A stretch of DNA of 49,102 bases, from the NCBI GenBank assembly GCA_030696455.1, contig JAUYSH010000031.1, positions 1 through 49,102 of the forward strand. The letters are read 5' to 3'. This DNA comes from Elusimicrobiota bacterium. Its GTDB lineage: Bacteria; Elusimicrobiota; Elusimicrobia; UBA1565; UBA9628. Positions within the stretch are counted from its first letter, which is position 1. Every line of letters begins with the position of its first letter. Below, piece after piece: positions 40,670 through 48,284 of the stretch. A program made the position numbers and the translations under genes. The notes beneath the pieces were generated by a model. The model worked only from the letters and a program-made list of their open reading frames with translations. It searched no databases and had not been told where the DNA came from.

Positions 40670-41625
40670 ACTTGGCTGATCTTGCGCCGAATATTATCGA
40701 TCCTTTGGCTCCGAAGAAACGAAGCCATTACGTCGATGCTCCTTTCGGCTATTACGGCTCCAAACAGCGTCTGGCGTCGCGGATCGTGGAGCAACTTCCG
40801 CCGCACAATGCTTGGGTCGAGGTCTTTTGCGGGTCCGCCGCGGTAACGCTCGCAAAAAAGCCCGCGCCCATCGAGATCATCAATGACATCGACAGCGAAG
40901 TCTTCAATTTTTTCAAGCAACTCCGAGAAAATGGCGATGAGCTTTGCAGGCAGATCGCGCTGACGCCCTACGCGCGCGAGGAATTCGAGCTGGCGCGAAA
41001 ACGTCAGCTAGCGAAAAACGGAATTGAGCGCGCTCGGCGATTCCTTGTTTCATCCATGATGACCGTAAATGGAACCGTCGGCGCCGCGGCACACTCTGGT
41101 TTCTCCTACTCTCAGTCCTATGTCCGAAATGGGAAAGAGGCGCGGGTCAACCGATGGTATACGCTGCCGGATAAGCTGGCCAAAGTCGCGGAGCGCCTTA
41201 GAGGCGTTCGAGTTGAAAACAGAGACGCGCGCGAACTGCTGGCGATGTTCATCCACAGACCGGCAACCCTCGCTTATCTGGATCCGCCATATCTGATGGA
41301 TCGAGAGCACGGATACAGGACAGACGCGCGCGATCAAGAGTTCCATGTGGAGCTCTTGAGAATCGCATGCAAAGCCCACTGCATGATCTTGATCAGCGGA
41401 TACAACAATCACGTCTATAATTCAATCCTGACGAAAGAGCATGGGTGGACAAAGAAGCTGATCTTCACGACGACGAGAGATACCCGGGGACACGATCACA
41501 AGCGCACCGAAGTGCTCTGGAAAAACAAGGCTTTCGAGAAAGCCCGCAAATCGAGACAAATCCCCATTCATCTTTCAAAGATGGAACGTGAACAGAACAA
41601 GGTAAACCCCGCTAGAAAAGGATAG
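40666..41625 (+). CDS. Dam-type (D12 class) DNA adenine methyltransferase of the defence island
   Basis: The product has 319 residues. FGYYGSKQRLASRIVEQLP is the SAM-binding N-terminal motif of the DpnM/Dam family. WVEVFCGSAAVTL is motif I (FxGxG type, with Ser-Ala after the Gly) and D206-PPY is the catalytic motif IV, LAYLDPPYLMD. HDHKRTEVLWKNK lies near the C-terminus. These enzymes methylate adenine at N6; many recognise GATC, but the target recognition region here cannot be read. As part of the operon it would mark the host DNA against the Mrr-type and DUF3883 nucleases. Confidence 0.94.
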   Translation: MNLADLAPNIIDPLAPKKRSHYVDAPFGYYGSKQRLASRIVEQLPPHNAWVEVFCGSAAVTLAKKPAPIEIINDIDSEVFNFFKQLRENGDELCRQIALTPYAREEFELARKRQLAKNGIERARRFLVSSMMTVNGTVGAAAHSGFSYSQSYVRNGKEARVNRWYTLPDKLAKVAERLRGVRVENRDARELLAMFIHRPATLAYLDPPYLMDREHGYRTDARDQEFHVELLRIACKAHCMILISGYNNHVYNSILTKEHGWTKKLIFTTTRDTRGHDHKRTEVLWKNKAFEKARKSRQIPIHLSKMEREQNKVNPARKG

Positions 41626-41631
41626 AGACCA

Positions 41632-42639
41632 ATGGGCGCAGCGGTATTGCCACGCATTCAACTTATCACGACGCTTAGCGAGGTCGCAGGGTACAAGTCT
41701 GGCCTTGCTCTGACCACAAAGCAGATCATCGAGCACCTTCCAGATCACGCCGGGTATTTGGCGGGCCCGGAAAACCAGATCATCAGGATACGATCCGAGG
41801 ACTACGAAGATATTTTCGTCGATCTTCTTCATAAGCTGGGAGTAATTGAATCGCCCCGCCAGACTCTCCTTGGAAAGGGCTTCCGGGACCGCTACAAGGC
41901 CGACACGAAGAAGTTCGACTTGGCCGATAAGATCATTAAGATTTTTCTCGTTGAGATGCCCAAGGCAACTGCAAAGGCCGGCAAGGACAAGATCGACTTG
42001 ACGCCATTCGTCGAAGAATGCGCCCGGCAACACGGCAAGGATGGCCTCGACCTCGGCTTGGCATTTGTCGATGACGTCATGGGCTCGCTCCAGAGCAGTC
42101 CTTGGAGCAATTTCCGGCGGGTAGATTGGACTGATACCGCTCAGCTCAAAGACCTCTTCGAGAGCGAGGGATTGACGACGCTCTACGGCAGGTTCTTCGA
42201 TCAGAGATATATAGATTATCTCGGTCAAAACTTCGACGAGATCGACAAAATCAATTGGCGGAAATTCGAAGGCTTGACGGCAGAATTTTTTGAGCGCGAG
42301 GGCTTTCGGGCGGAGATAGGACCCGGGCGCGACGATGGCAATATCGATGTCCGCGTCTGGCCAAAAGACGCAGCCGATGGCCGACCCCCGACGATCATTA
42401 TTCAGTGCAAGCGGGAAGCGAGCAAAATCGGAAAGGTCGTCGTAAAGGCTCTATACGCCGACCTGCTTCACGAGCGCGCCGAGTCAGGCCTCATCGTCAC
42501 GACAAGAAGCCTGGCGCCGGGCGCCGCGGAAGTTTGTACCGCCCGCGGATATCCGATCACGCAGGCGGACAGGGCCGCCGTGAAAAAGTGGGTCGAGAAC
42601 ATGAGAACCCCCCTCACCGGTGTCTTTCTTGGCGCGTAG
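41632..42639 (+). CDS. Mrr-type restriction endonuclease of the defence island
   Basis: The product has 335 residues. The N-terminal about 215 residues look like winged-helix modules. The C-terminal Mrr_cat domain starts FEGLTAEFFEREGFRAEIGP and has the catalytic strand pair GNIDVRVW (Asp239) and TIIIQCKRE (Gln258, Lys260), i.e. the D-x(n)-QxK version of the PD-(D/E)XK motif. It closes with SGLIVTTRSLAPGAAEVC. Mrr proteins cut DNA, often modified DNA (type IV); alternatively it is the cutting subunit of a conventional restriction-modification set with the adenine methyltransferase six bases upstream. It is the last gene of the operon, and the GC-rich backbone resumes after about 42640. Confidence 0.92.
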   Translation: MGAAVLPRIQLITTLSEVAGYKSGLALTTKQIIEHLPDHAGYLAGPENQIIRIRSEDYEDIFVDLLHKLGVIESPRQTLLGKGFRDRYKADTKKFDLADKIIKIFLVEMPKATAKAGKDKIDLTPFVEECARQHGKDGLDLGLAFVDDVMGSLQSSPWSNFRRVDWTDTAQLKDLFESEGLTTLYGRFFDQRYIDYLGQNFDEIDKINWRKFEGLTAEFFEREGFRAEIGPGRDDGNIDVRVWPKDAADGRPPTIIIQCKREASKIGKVVVKALYADLLHERAESGLIVTTRSLAPGAAEVCTARGYPITQADRAAVKKWVENMRTPLTGVFLGA

Positions 42640-42781
42640 CCGTTAGCCGTTTAAAACGAAAGCCCGCCGCGAGCGATTCCCGCGAGGCTAGGCCGGTGTG
42701 TAGGATGGCGAGCATCAAGCGCGAGGGACGGACGCCCGGCACACCCTTGTCCCGCTTCCCCACCCTTGCTAGACTCTCGTC

Positions 42782-43579
42782 ATGATCCAAGACCTGCTCG
42801 GCTCCATCGCCTCGACGCAAGCTTACCGCCGCTTCGCCGCGGAGAAGACGAGCCGCACCGTCCTCTATCTCTTCTTCATCTCCCTGCTCTTCACCGTCGG
42901 CGGCTCGATCGCGATGCAGCTGCGCATCGGCCCCGTCGTCGACCAGACCTTCTCCTGGCTCGCCGCCGAGGTCCCCACCTTGACCTTCTCCGCCGGCAAG
43001 GTCACGAGCAGCCAACTCGAGCCCAAGCGCCTCGTCCACCCCCAGGCCCCCGAGGTCGCCGTCATGATCGACACCGGCCGCGTCGAGCCGGTGACCTTGC
43101 AGGCGATGCAGGAGGCCAAGGTCCTCGCCTATCTCACGAACAACGCGCTGTACATCGAGCAGCAGCAGGGCAAGATCGAGATCTACGACCTGTCCAAGGC
43201 CGCCGTCGAGCGCCCGATGGTCGTCGACGCCAAGTTCTTCCGCGACGCGTCCAGCGCGCTCAAGAAGGTCGTCTACCCCCTCGCCATCCTCACCGTCTTC
43301 GTGTTCGCCGCGGCGTGGACCGCGTTCGCCGGGCTGATCTACGCTTTGGTCGCCATGCTCCTGCAGGCGGTCGGCGGCGGCACCCTCGGCTTCGGCTCCC
43401 TCTACCAGATCGCCATCCATGCCCAGACGACGGCGCTGCTGGCCCGCATCGTCATGTCCTTCCTGCCCTTCGTCGTCCCCCTGTCGGGCGTGCTGACCAT
43501 CGTCATCACCTCGGTCTATCTCTGGCTGGCCGTGAAGGCCAACGCGGCCGCGGTGTCCGCGGAGACCTCCCCGATTTGA
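42782..43579 (+). CDS. DUF1189-family membrane protein
   Basis: The product has 265 residues. A first hydrophobic helix (VLYLFFISLLFTVGGSIAM) is followed by an extracytoplasmic domain of about 110 residues, then three C-terminal helices beginning at VYPLAILTVFVFAAAW. This arrangement, with a PLAILTVFVF stretch and a VDAKFFRD-like soluble part, is that of DUF1189 proteins. Function unknown. The stop TGA overlaps the TTG start of the lipoprotein gene. The start ATG stands at the right edge of the return to GC-rich sequence. Confidence 0.85.
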   Translation: MIQDLLGSIASTQAYRRFAAEKTSRTVLYLFFISLLFTVGGSIAMQLRIGPVVDQTFSWLAAEVPTLTFSAGKVTSSQLEPKRLVHPQAPEVAVMIDTGRVEPVTLQAMQEAKVLAYLTNNALYIEQQQGKIEIYDLSKAAVERPMVVDAKFFRDASSALKKVVYPLAILTVFVFAAAWTAFAGLIYALVAMLLQAVGGGTLGFGSLYQIAIHAQTTALLARIVMSFLPFVVPLSGVLTIVITSVYLWLAVKANAAAVSAETSPI

Positions 43580-43980
43580 GAGCCGGCGCGGCGCTGCTGA
43601 TCATCGCCGCACTGGCGGGCGGCTGCGAGTGGCTGACGGGCGACTTCCGCCTTTCCGGCGTCGTCGAGATCTCCCCCGAGCTCGCGGCGCGGGCGCCGAA
43701 GACGAACTCCGTGCTGTTCGTGATCGCCAAGAACGCCGGAGGCGTGCCCGTCGCCGTGCACCGCATCGTCAACCCCGATTTCCCCGCCGAGTTCTCCATG
43801 ACCCCCAAGGACCTGCTCGTCCCCGGCATCCGCCGCAACGAGCCGCTCTTCGTCGTCGCCCGCCTCAACGCCCACGGCAACCTCGGCGCCCCGAAGCCGG
43901 GAGACCTCGAGGGAAGGGGCAAGGCCGCGGCGCGCCCCGGCGACCGGGGCGTGAAGGTCCGCCTCGACACCGCCCTATGA
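43576..43980 (+). CDS. lipoprotein resembling the C-terminal domain of CcmI/CycH
   Basis: The product has 134 residues, starting at TTG in TTGA overlap with the upstream stop. The signal peptide ALLIIAALAGGC carries a lipobox. The mature part VVEISPELAAR, then LFVIAKNAGGVPVAVHRIV, the phrase FSMTPKDLLVPG, and the late PKPGDLEG parallel the extracytoplasmic C-terminal domain of the cytochrome c assembly protein CcmI (SL-PELA, LFVFARA, PLAVKRL, DLPL-F-L, PQPGDLEG), here without the TPR and membrane parts. In CcmI this domain holds apocytochrome. No cytochrome c assembly gene is nearby. The NamZ-like gene starts in ATGA overlap. Confidence 0.8.
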   Translation: MRAGAALLIIAALAGGCEWLTGDFRLSGVVEISPELAARAPKTNSVLFVIAKNAGGVPVAVHRIVNPDFPAEFSMTPKDLLVPGIRRNEPLFVVARLNAHGNLGAPKPGDLEGRGKAAARPGDRGVKVRLDTAL

Positions 43981-45215
43981 CCAACCAGAGAATCATCGTC
44001 CTGACGCTCGCCGCCCTGCTCTGCGCCTGCGGGGGGGGCGGCACCCGCCGCGCGCCGTCCTCCGGCACCATGTCCGGGCTCGACGTGCTCGTCGCCGACG
44101 GCTTCGCCCCGCTGCGCGGCAAGCGCGTCGGCGTGCTCACCAACAGCACCGCCGTCGACCGCCGCGGGCGCGGAATCGTCGACCTGCTCGCCTCCGCTCC
44201 CGGCGTGGAGCTCGCCGCGATCTTCTCGCCGGAGCACGGCTACGCCGCCGCCAGCGAGTCGGAGAATATCGCGTCGGGCCTCACGCGCGTCAACGGCAAG
44301 GACATTCCTCTGTACAGCCTCTATTCCGGAGGCATCCGCGGCATGCGCCCCAAGTCCGAGCAACTGCAGGGCCTCGACGTCCTCATCTTCGACATCCAGG
44401 ACATCGGCGCCCGCTTCTACACCTACCTCGCCACGATGGCCATGGCGCTCGAGGAGGCCAAGACCGCGGGTGTCGATTTCATGGTCCTCGACCGCCCTAA
44501 CCCCATCCGGGGCGACATCGTCGAGGGACCCATACTCGCCGATCCGAACCTGCGCTTCCTCACGCCGACCGCCTATTTCCAGGTCCCCGTCCGCCACGGC
44601 CTCACGGCCGGCGAGATGGCGCTGCGCCACAATCTCTCCGTCGGCCACCGGCGCCTGAAGGTGATCAAGCTGCGCGGCTGGAAGCGCGACCAATGGCACG
44701 ACCAGACCGGCCTGCCCTGGGTGCCGCCGTCGCCGAACATGCCCGACGTCGAAGCGGCCGCCCTGTACCCTGGCATCGGTATTTTCGAGGCGTCGAACCT
44801 CGCCGTCGGGCGCGGCACGCCCCTCCCCTTCCGCTGGATCGGCGCGCCGTGGATGCGGGCCGACGAGATCGTCGCCCGCCTGCACGGGCTCGTCGAGGGT
44901 GTCGAGTTCTCGGCCCAGGACTACACGCCGAGCAAGAGCGTCTTCTCCGGCAAGGCCTGCCGCGGCGTGAAGATAACGGTGACGGACCGCGACGCGATGC
45001 GCCCCCTCGTCGTCTTCCGCCACCTGGCGCTCGCGCTGCGCGAGCTGCACCCCAACGAGTTCGAATGGCGCTGGGACGAGGTCAAGCGCATGGTCGGCGT
45101 CGACGAGTTCCGCCTGCTCTGGGAGACCGGCGCCGGCGACGAGGCCTTTATGTCCCTCTTCGACAAAGGCCCCCGCGACTTCGAGTCCGACCGCCGCGCG
45201 GTCCTCTTATATTAA
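43977..45215 (+). CDS. namZ: NamZ-like exo-beta-N-acetylmuramidase (DUF1343)
   Basis: The product has 412 residues. A lipoprotein signal peptide (LTLAALLCAC) precedes the DUF1343 core. The core shows VGVLTNSTAVDRRGR, IFSPEHGYAAASESE, LYSLYSGG, LIFDIQDIGARFYTY, FMVLDRPNPI and the later PSPNMP, all typical. Family enzymes remove MurNAc from the non-reducing end of peptidoglycan fragments, as shown for NamZ of Bacillus subtilis. The C-terminal part continues to VLLY. A run of eight G directly after the lipobox Cys could slip. It faces a symporter/NagZ gene pair on the other strand, which makes the salvage role likely. Confidence 0.92.
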   Translation: MTNQRIIVLTLAALLCACGGGGTRRAPSSGTMSGLDVLVADGFAPLRGKRVGVLTNSTAVDRRGRGIVDLLASAPGVELAAIFSPEHGYAAASESENIASGLTRVNGKDIPLYSLYSGGIRGMRPKSEQLQGLDVLIFDIQDIGARFYTYLATMAMALEEAKTAGVDFMVLDRPNPIRGDIVEGPILADPNLRFLTPTAYFQVPVRHGLTAGEMALRHNLSVGHRRLKVIKLRGWKRDQWHDQTGLPWVPPSPNMPDVEAAALYPGIGIFEASNLAVGRGTPLPFRWIGAPWMRADEIVARLHGLVEGVEFSAQDYTPSKSVFSGKACRGVKITVTDRDAMRPLVVFRHLALALRELHPNEFEWRWDEVKRMVGVDEFRLLWETGAGDEAFMSLFDKGPRDFESDRRAVLLY

Positions 45216-45283
45216 GGTGCCAGGCCTACCGGTATTTGCGTAAGCCCGGTCGGAGTTACGCAAATACCGGTAGGCCTGGCACC
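45216..45283. repeat. 28-bp perfect inverted repeat between convergent operons
   Basis: Arms at 45216-45243 and 45256-45283 are exact reverse complements with a 12-base loop (GCCCGGTCGGAG). The arm begins GGTGCCAGGCCTACCGGT. It starts directly after the NamZ stop and ends two bases before the end of the symporter gene. It can act as a bidirectional terminator, although no T-run follows. The arm size also recalls REP/MITE-like mobile palindromes. Confidence 0.9.
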
Positions 45284-45285
45284 AA

Positions 45286-46797
45286 TTAGGCGCGGCCTTC
45301 TCCGTCCAGGGCCGGCGCAAGGAGCCAGCCGAGGGTGAAGGTGCCGGCGGTGCCGATGATGACGAGCCAGCTCCAGCCGAGCGGGATGAAGCCCTTCTCC
45401 GACAGGCCGAGCAGGACCGCGTTGACGACGGCCATGGTGCCCATCGCGACGACGACGGCCTTGTCGCCCTTGCGCTTCGTGGCCAGGCCGAGCAGGAATA
45501 CGCCGAGCATCGAGCCGTAGGTCACGCCGCCGATCTTGAAGGCGAGCCACAGCATCTTGTCGAAGAAGCTGAAGAAGTAGGCGATGCCCCCGAGCGCCAC
45601 CGCGAAGACGCCCACGCAGACGCGCGAGACCTTCATGTAGTGGGCCTGGGACGCCGCCTTGGCGACGAGCGGCTTGTACAGGTCGTTGACGAACACCGCG
45701 GTGAGCGACGCGAGCGGCGAGTCGATGGAGGCCATCACGATCGCGGTCAGCACCGCGCCGCGCAGGAACTGCGGCATCACCGTCGAGGCGAAGTGCGGGT
45801 AGATCTTGTCGAGCTGGGTCGGCAGCGCCAGGCCGGGGTTCTGCTTGTAGAAGACGAAGAGCAAGGTCCCCACCGCGACGAAGACGCACAAGGTCAGCAG
45901 GGAGCCCGCGATCGAGAGCAGGATGGTCTTCTGGCTGTCGCGCCGCGTCTCGACGGTGAGCAGCTTCTGGGTCATCTCGTGGTCGGTGCCGAAAGCGGCC
46001 GTCGACCCGACGAAGCCGTTGAGGATAGCGATCCACACGATGTTGGGGTTGCCGAAGAACTTGGCGAAGAAGCCCTCCTCCAGCACGTTCGGGCCCCAAT
46101 GGAAGATCTTCATCTTGCCGGCCTCCGAGGCCAGCTGCAGGGCCGCCGGCAGGCCGCCCTCGATGCGATGGATCAGGAAGGCGATCGTGACCGCGCCGAC
46201 GCCGAGGAAGGTGATGGCCTGGAGGACGTTGGTCCAAACGACCGATTCGATGCCGCCGTAGGCGATGAAGGCGACGCTGACGATGGTGAACAGCAGGATG
46301 GTGGGCACGATGTGCCAGCCGAGCAGGACGCTGACCGCGACGCTCGCCGCCATGAGGCGCACCCCGGAGGCGAGCAGGCGCGTGACGAAGAAGAAACCGG
46401 TGGCCATGTACTGGCTGCTCGGGCCGAAGCGCTGGCGGAGGTACTCATAGATCGTCGTGCTGTTGTATTTGTAGAAGGCGGGGATGAAGAGGAAGGCGAT
46501 CAGGATGCGCGCGCCCGCCGAGCCGATGAAGAACTGCAGGTAGCCCCAGTCCTCGCGGAAGGTCGTCGCCGGCACGCCGATGATGGTCATCGCGCTGATC
46601 TCGGTGGCGACGAAGGAGAGCATCGCGGCCCACCACGGGATGCGCCGGCCGCCCAGGAAGAAGCTTTCGGTGCTCTTGGAGCCCCGCCCGCCCCACCAGC
46701 CGACGAGCAGCATCAGAGTCAGCGTGCCCAAGAGGACCGTGAAGTCGGCCGCGGTCAGCGCGGAGCTGCCCGTGAACCAGGAAGTGGCTTCATCCAT
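45286..46797 (-). CDS. sodium:solute symporter (SSS family)
   Basis: This is a 503-residue membrane protein with about 13-14 hydrophobic helices. Early residues FTVLLGTLTLMLLVGWWGG, then SKSTESFFLGGRRIPWW, TEISAMTIIGVP, and the later IASIDSPLASL-like segment with ASIDS fit the SSS/SLC5 core (sodium-binding helices). The start ATG 46797 is preceded by AGGAG. It lies within the last codons of the NagZ-like gene, an eight-base overlap. In Tannerella forsythia a member of this family is reported to import MurNAc. By analogy I propose that this one takes up sugars released by NamZ and NagZ; substrate assignment is inference. Confidence 0.88.
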   Translation of the reverse strand: MDEATSWFTGSSALTAADFTVLLGTLTLMLLVGWWGGRGSKSTESFFLGGRRIPWWAAMLSFVATEISAMTIIGVPATTFREDWGYLQFFIGSAGARILIAFLFIPAFYKYNSTTIYEYLRQRFGPSSQYMATGFFFVTRLLASGVRLMAASVAVSVLLGWHIVPTILLFTIVSVAFIAYGGIESVVWTNVLQAITFLGVGAVTIAFLIHRIEGGLPAALQLASEAGKMKIFHWGPNVLEEGFFAKFFGNPNIVWIAILNGFVGSTAAFGTDHEMTQKLLTVETRRDSQKTILLSIAGSLLTLCVFVAVGTLLFVFYKQNPGLALPTQLDKIYPHFASTVMPQFLRGAVLTAIVMASIDSPLASLTAVFVNDLYKPLVAKAASQAHYMKVSRVCVGVFAVALGGIAYFFSFFDKMLWLAFKIGGVTYGSMLGVFLLGLATKRKGDKAVVVAMGTMAVVNAVLLGLSEKGFIPLGWSWLVIIGTAGTFTLGWLLAPALDGEGRA

Positions 46798-48208
46798 CTG
46801 ATTCTCCTGTGAGATGAGAGGCGGCGGCGGCCTGAGCCGCGTCGGCGCGAGAGTATACGCAAAGACCTCCCGTCTTCGGCGGGAGGTTTGATAGGACGAA
46901 CGGGCTGCCGAAGCTGATCGCCGCGGCACCCGGCGCGCGCTTGAGCGCGGCGACGAGGCGGACGCGGGACTTCTCGTCGAGCCGGATGCGGCCCGAGTAG
47001 GCGCGCGGCCCGACGAAGACGCCGGCGACGAGGGCCTCGCCCTTGCGGGCCTTCCCAGCGCGCGTCAAGCGCACGCGGACGAGGGCGCGCCTCAGCGCGG
47101 CGACGAAGGCGCCGCCCTGGAGCTTACCGCCCTGAGGCTCATAGTAGGCGACGCGGAGCGGCGCCGGCCCGAAGGGCGCACGGGTCCACGCGGCGCAGGC
47201 GGAAAACAGCGGGGCCGCCGCGCGCCGGTGCGCCGCGCCGCCCACGACGGACAAGGCGGGCCGCGGAGAGCGCACGCGCGACAAGGCCTTGTCGAGCCGG
47301 CGCTCCGCCTCGGCGCAGCGCCGCCGGAAGGCCGCGTCGCGACCGGCTTCGACCCGCAGTTCCGCGACGAGGGCGGCGGCATCCTTCGGCACGAGGAGGA
47401 TGTCGGCGCCGCCGCGCAGCGCCATCAGCGCCGCCTCGCGCTCGTCCCAATGCTTGGCGACGGCGCCCATGTCGAGCGCGTCGGTGGCGATCAGGCCGCG
47501 AAAGCCCCAGCGGCGCAACAGCTTCGGACCGGCGGCGGACAAGGTGAACGGGAGCTTCGACGGGTCGAGCGCCGGGACGACCAGGTGGCCGAGCATGACC
47601 GTATCCGCGCTCCGCGCCAGAGCCTTGAACGGCGCCAGCTCCCTCGCGTTCAGCAGCTTGAGCGGCGCGTGCACGACGGGCAGGTCGAGGTGGCTGTCCT
47701 CGGTCGTCGAGCCGTGGCCGGGGAAGTGCTTGAGGCAGCCGAGCGCCCCCGACGCGCGCAGGCCGGAGAGATAGGCGCGGCCCAGGCGCGCGGCCTCGCG
47801 CGGGTCCGCGGAGAAAGCCCGCAGGTTCACGATCGGATTCTTCGGCTCGCTGAGCAGGTCGAGGACGGGTGCCAGCACCCAGTCGACGCCCAGCGCCCGC
47901 GCCTCGCGGCCGGTGAGCCGCCCCTTCTCGCGCGCCACCGCCTCGGAGTCCGACGCGCCGACGCCCAGGTTGGTCGGCAGGGGCGTCGCCCCGGGGACGT
48001 GCACCCAGGCGCCCTCTTCATAATCCGCGCAGATCAGCAGCGGGCGCCGGGCCGCGCGGCGCAGGCGCGCCGTCAGCGCGGCGACGGAGCGCGGCGTGCC
48101 GCGATACAGGCAGAAGCCGCCGACGCCGAGGCGGACGAGCGCCTCGGCCTCGCGCGGGTCCTGCTTGCCGACGGTGAAGCCGGGGAAGACCAGACGAGCG
48201 GGATCCAC
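46790..48208 (-). CDS. family GH3 beta-N-acetylglucosaminidase (NagZ-like)
   Basis: The product has 472 residues if GTG 48208 is the start. The longer frame begins inside the -10 region and is unlikely. The GH3 barrel shows GGFCLYRG, KHFPGHGSTTEDSHLDLPV (residues 160-178; the KHFPGHG and the DSH loop with the catalytic His and Asp of NagZ), VMLGHLVVPALD and LIATDALDMGAV with the nucleophile Asp. A C-terminal extension of about 150 residues is present, as in two-domain relatives. The enzyme removes GlcNAc from peptidoglycan fragments. It has no signal peptide. It is cotranscribed with the symporter. Confidence 0.9.
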   Translation of the reverse strand: MDPARLVFPGFTVGKQDPREAEALVRLGVGGFCLYRGTPRSVAALTARLRRAARRPLLICADYEEGAWVHVPGATPLPTNLGVGASDSEAVAREKGRLTGREARALGVDWVLAPVLDLLSEPKNPIVNLRAFSADPREAARLGRAYLSGLRASGALGCLKHFPGHGSTTEDSHLDLPVVHAPLKLLNARELAPFKALARSADTVMLGHLVVPALDPSKLPFTLSAAGPKLLRRWGFRGLIATDALDMGAVAKHWDEREAALMALRGGADILLVPKDAAALVAELRVEAGRDAAFRRRCAEAERRLDKALSRVRSPRPALSVVGGAAHRRAAAPLFSACAAWTRAPFGPAPLRVAYYEPQGGKLQGGAFVAALRRALVRVRLTRAGKARKGEALVAGVFVGPRAYSGRIRLDEKSRVRLVAALKRAPGAAAISFGSPFVLSNLPPKTGGLCVYSRADAAQAAAASHLTGESDG

Positions 48209-48248
48209 TCGGCGATTCTGCCTTTTACGGGCGCTTTCCGGCAATAAA

Positions 48249-48256
48249 AGTATAAT
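48249..48256. promoter_or_regulatory. overlapping divergent -10 elements
   Basis: TATAAT at 48251-48256 faces the gene at 48285; the opposite strand reads TATACT at 48254-48249 towards the NagZ-like gene. The two -10 boxes share four bases, so transcription in the two directions should exclude each other. No strong -35 is seen. Confidence 0.5.
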
Positions 48257-48284
48257 CACCCCCCTGTCACACTTTCCTCAGAGC

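Noticed and set aside
36627-42639. Defence island considered as DISARM, BREX, Dnd or a type I restriction system
   Set aside because: The hallmark genes (DrmA/DrmB, PglZ/BrxC, DndCDE, HsdS/HsdR) are not present; the methyltransferase is of Dam type.
43506-45050. 514-codon open frame on the minus strand
   Set aside because: Shadow of the NamZ-like gene; no domain.
45640-46812. 390-codon open frame on the plus strand
   Set aside because: Shadow of the sodium symporter; the residues are charged low-complexity.
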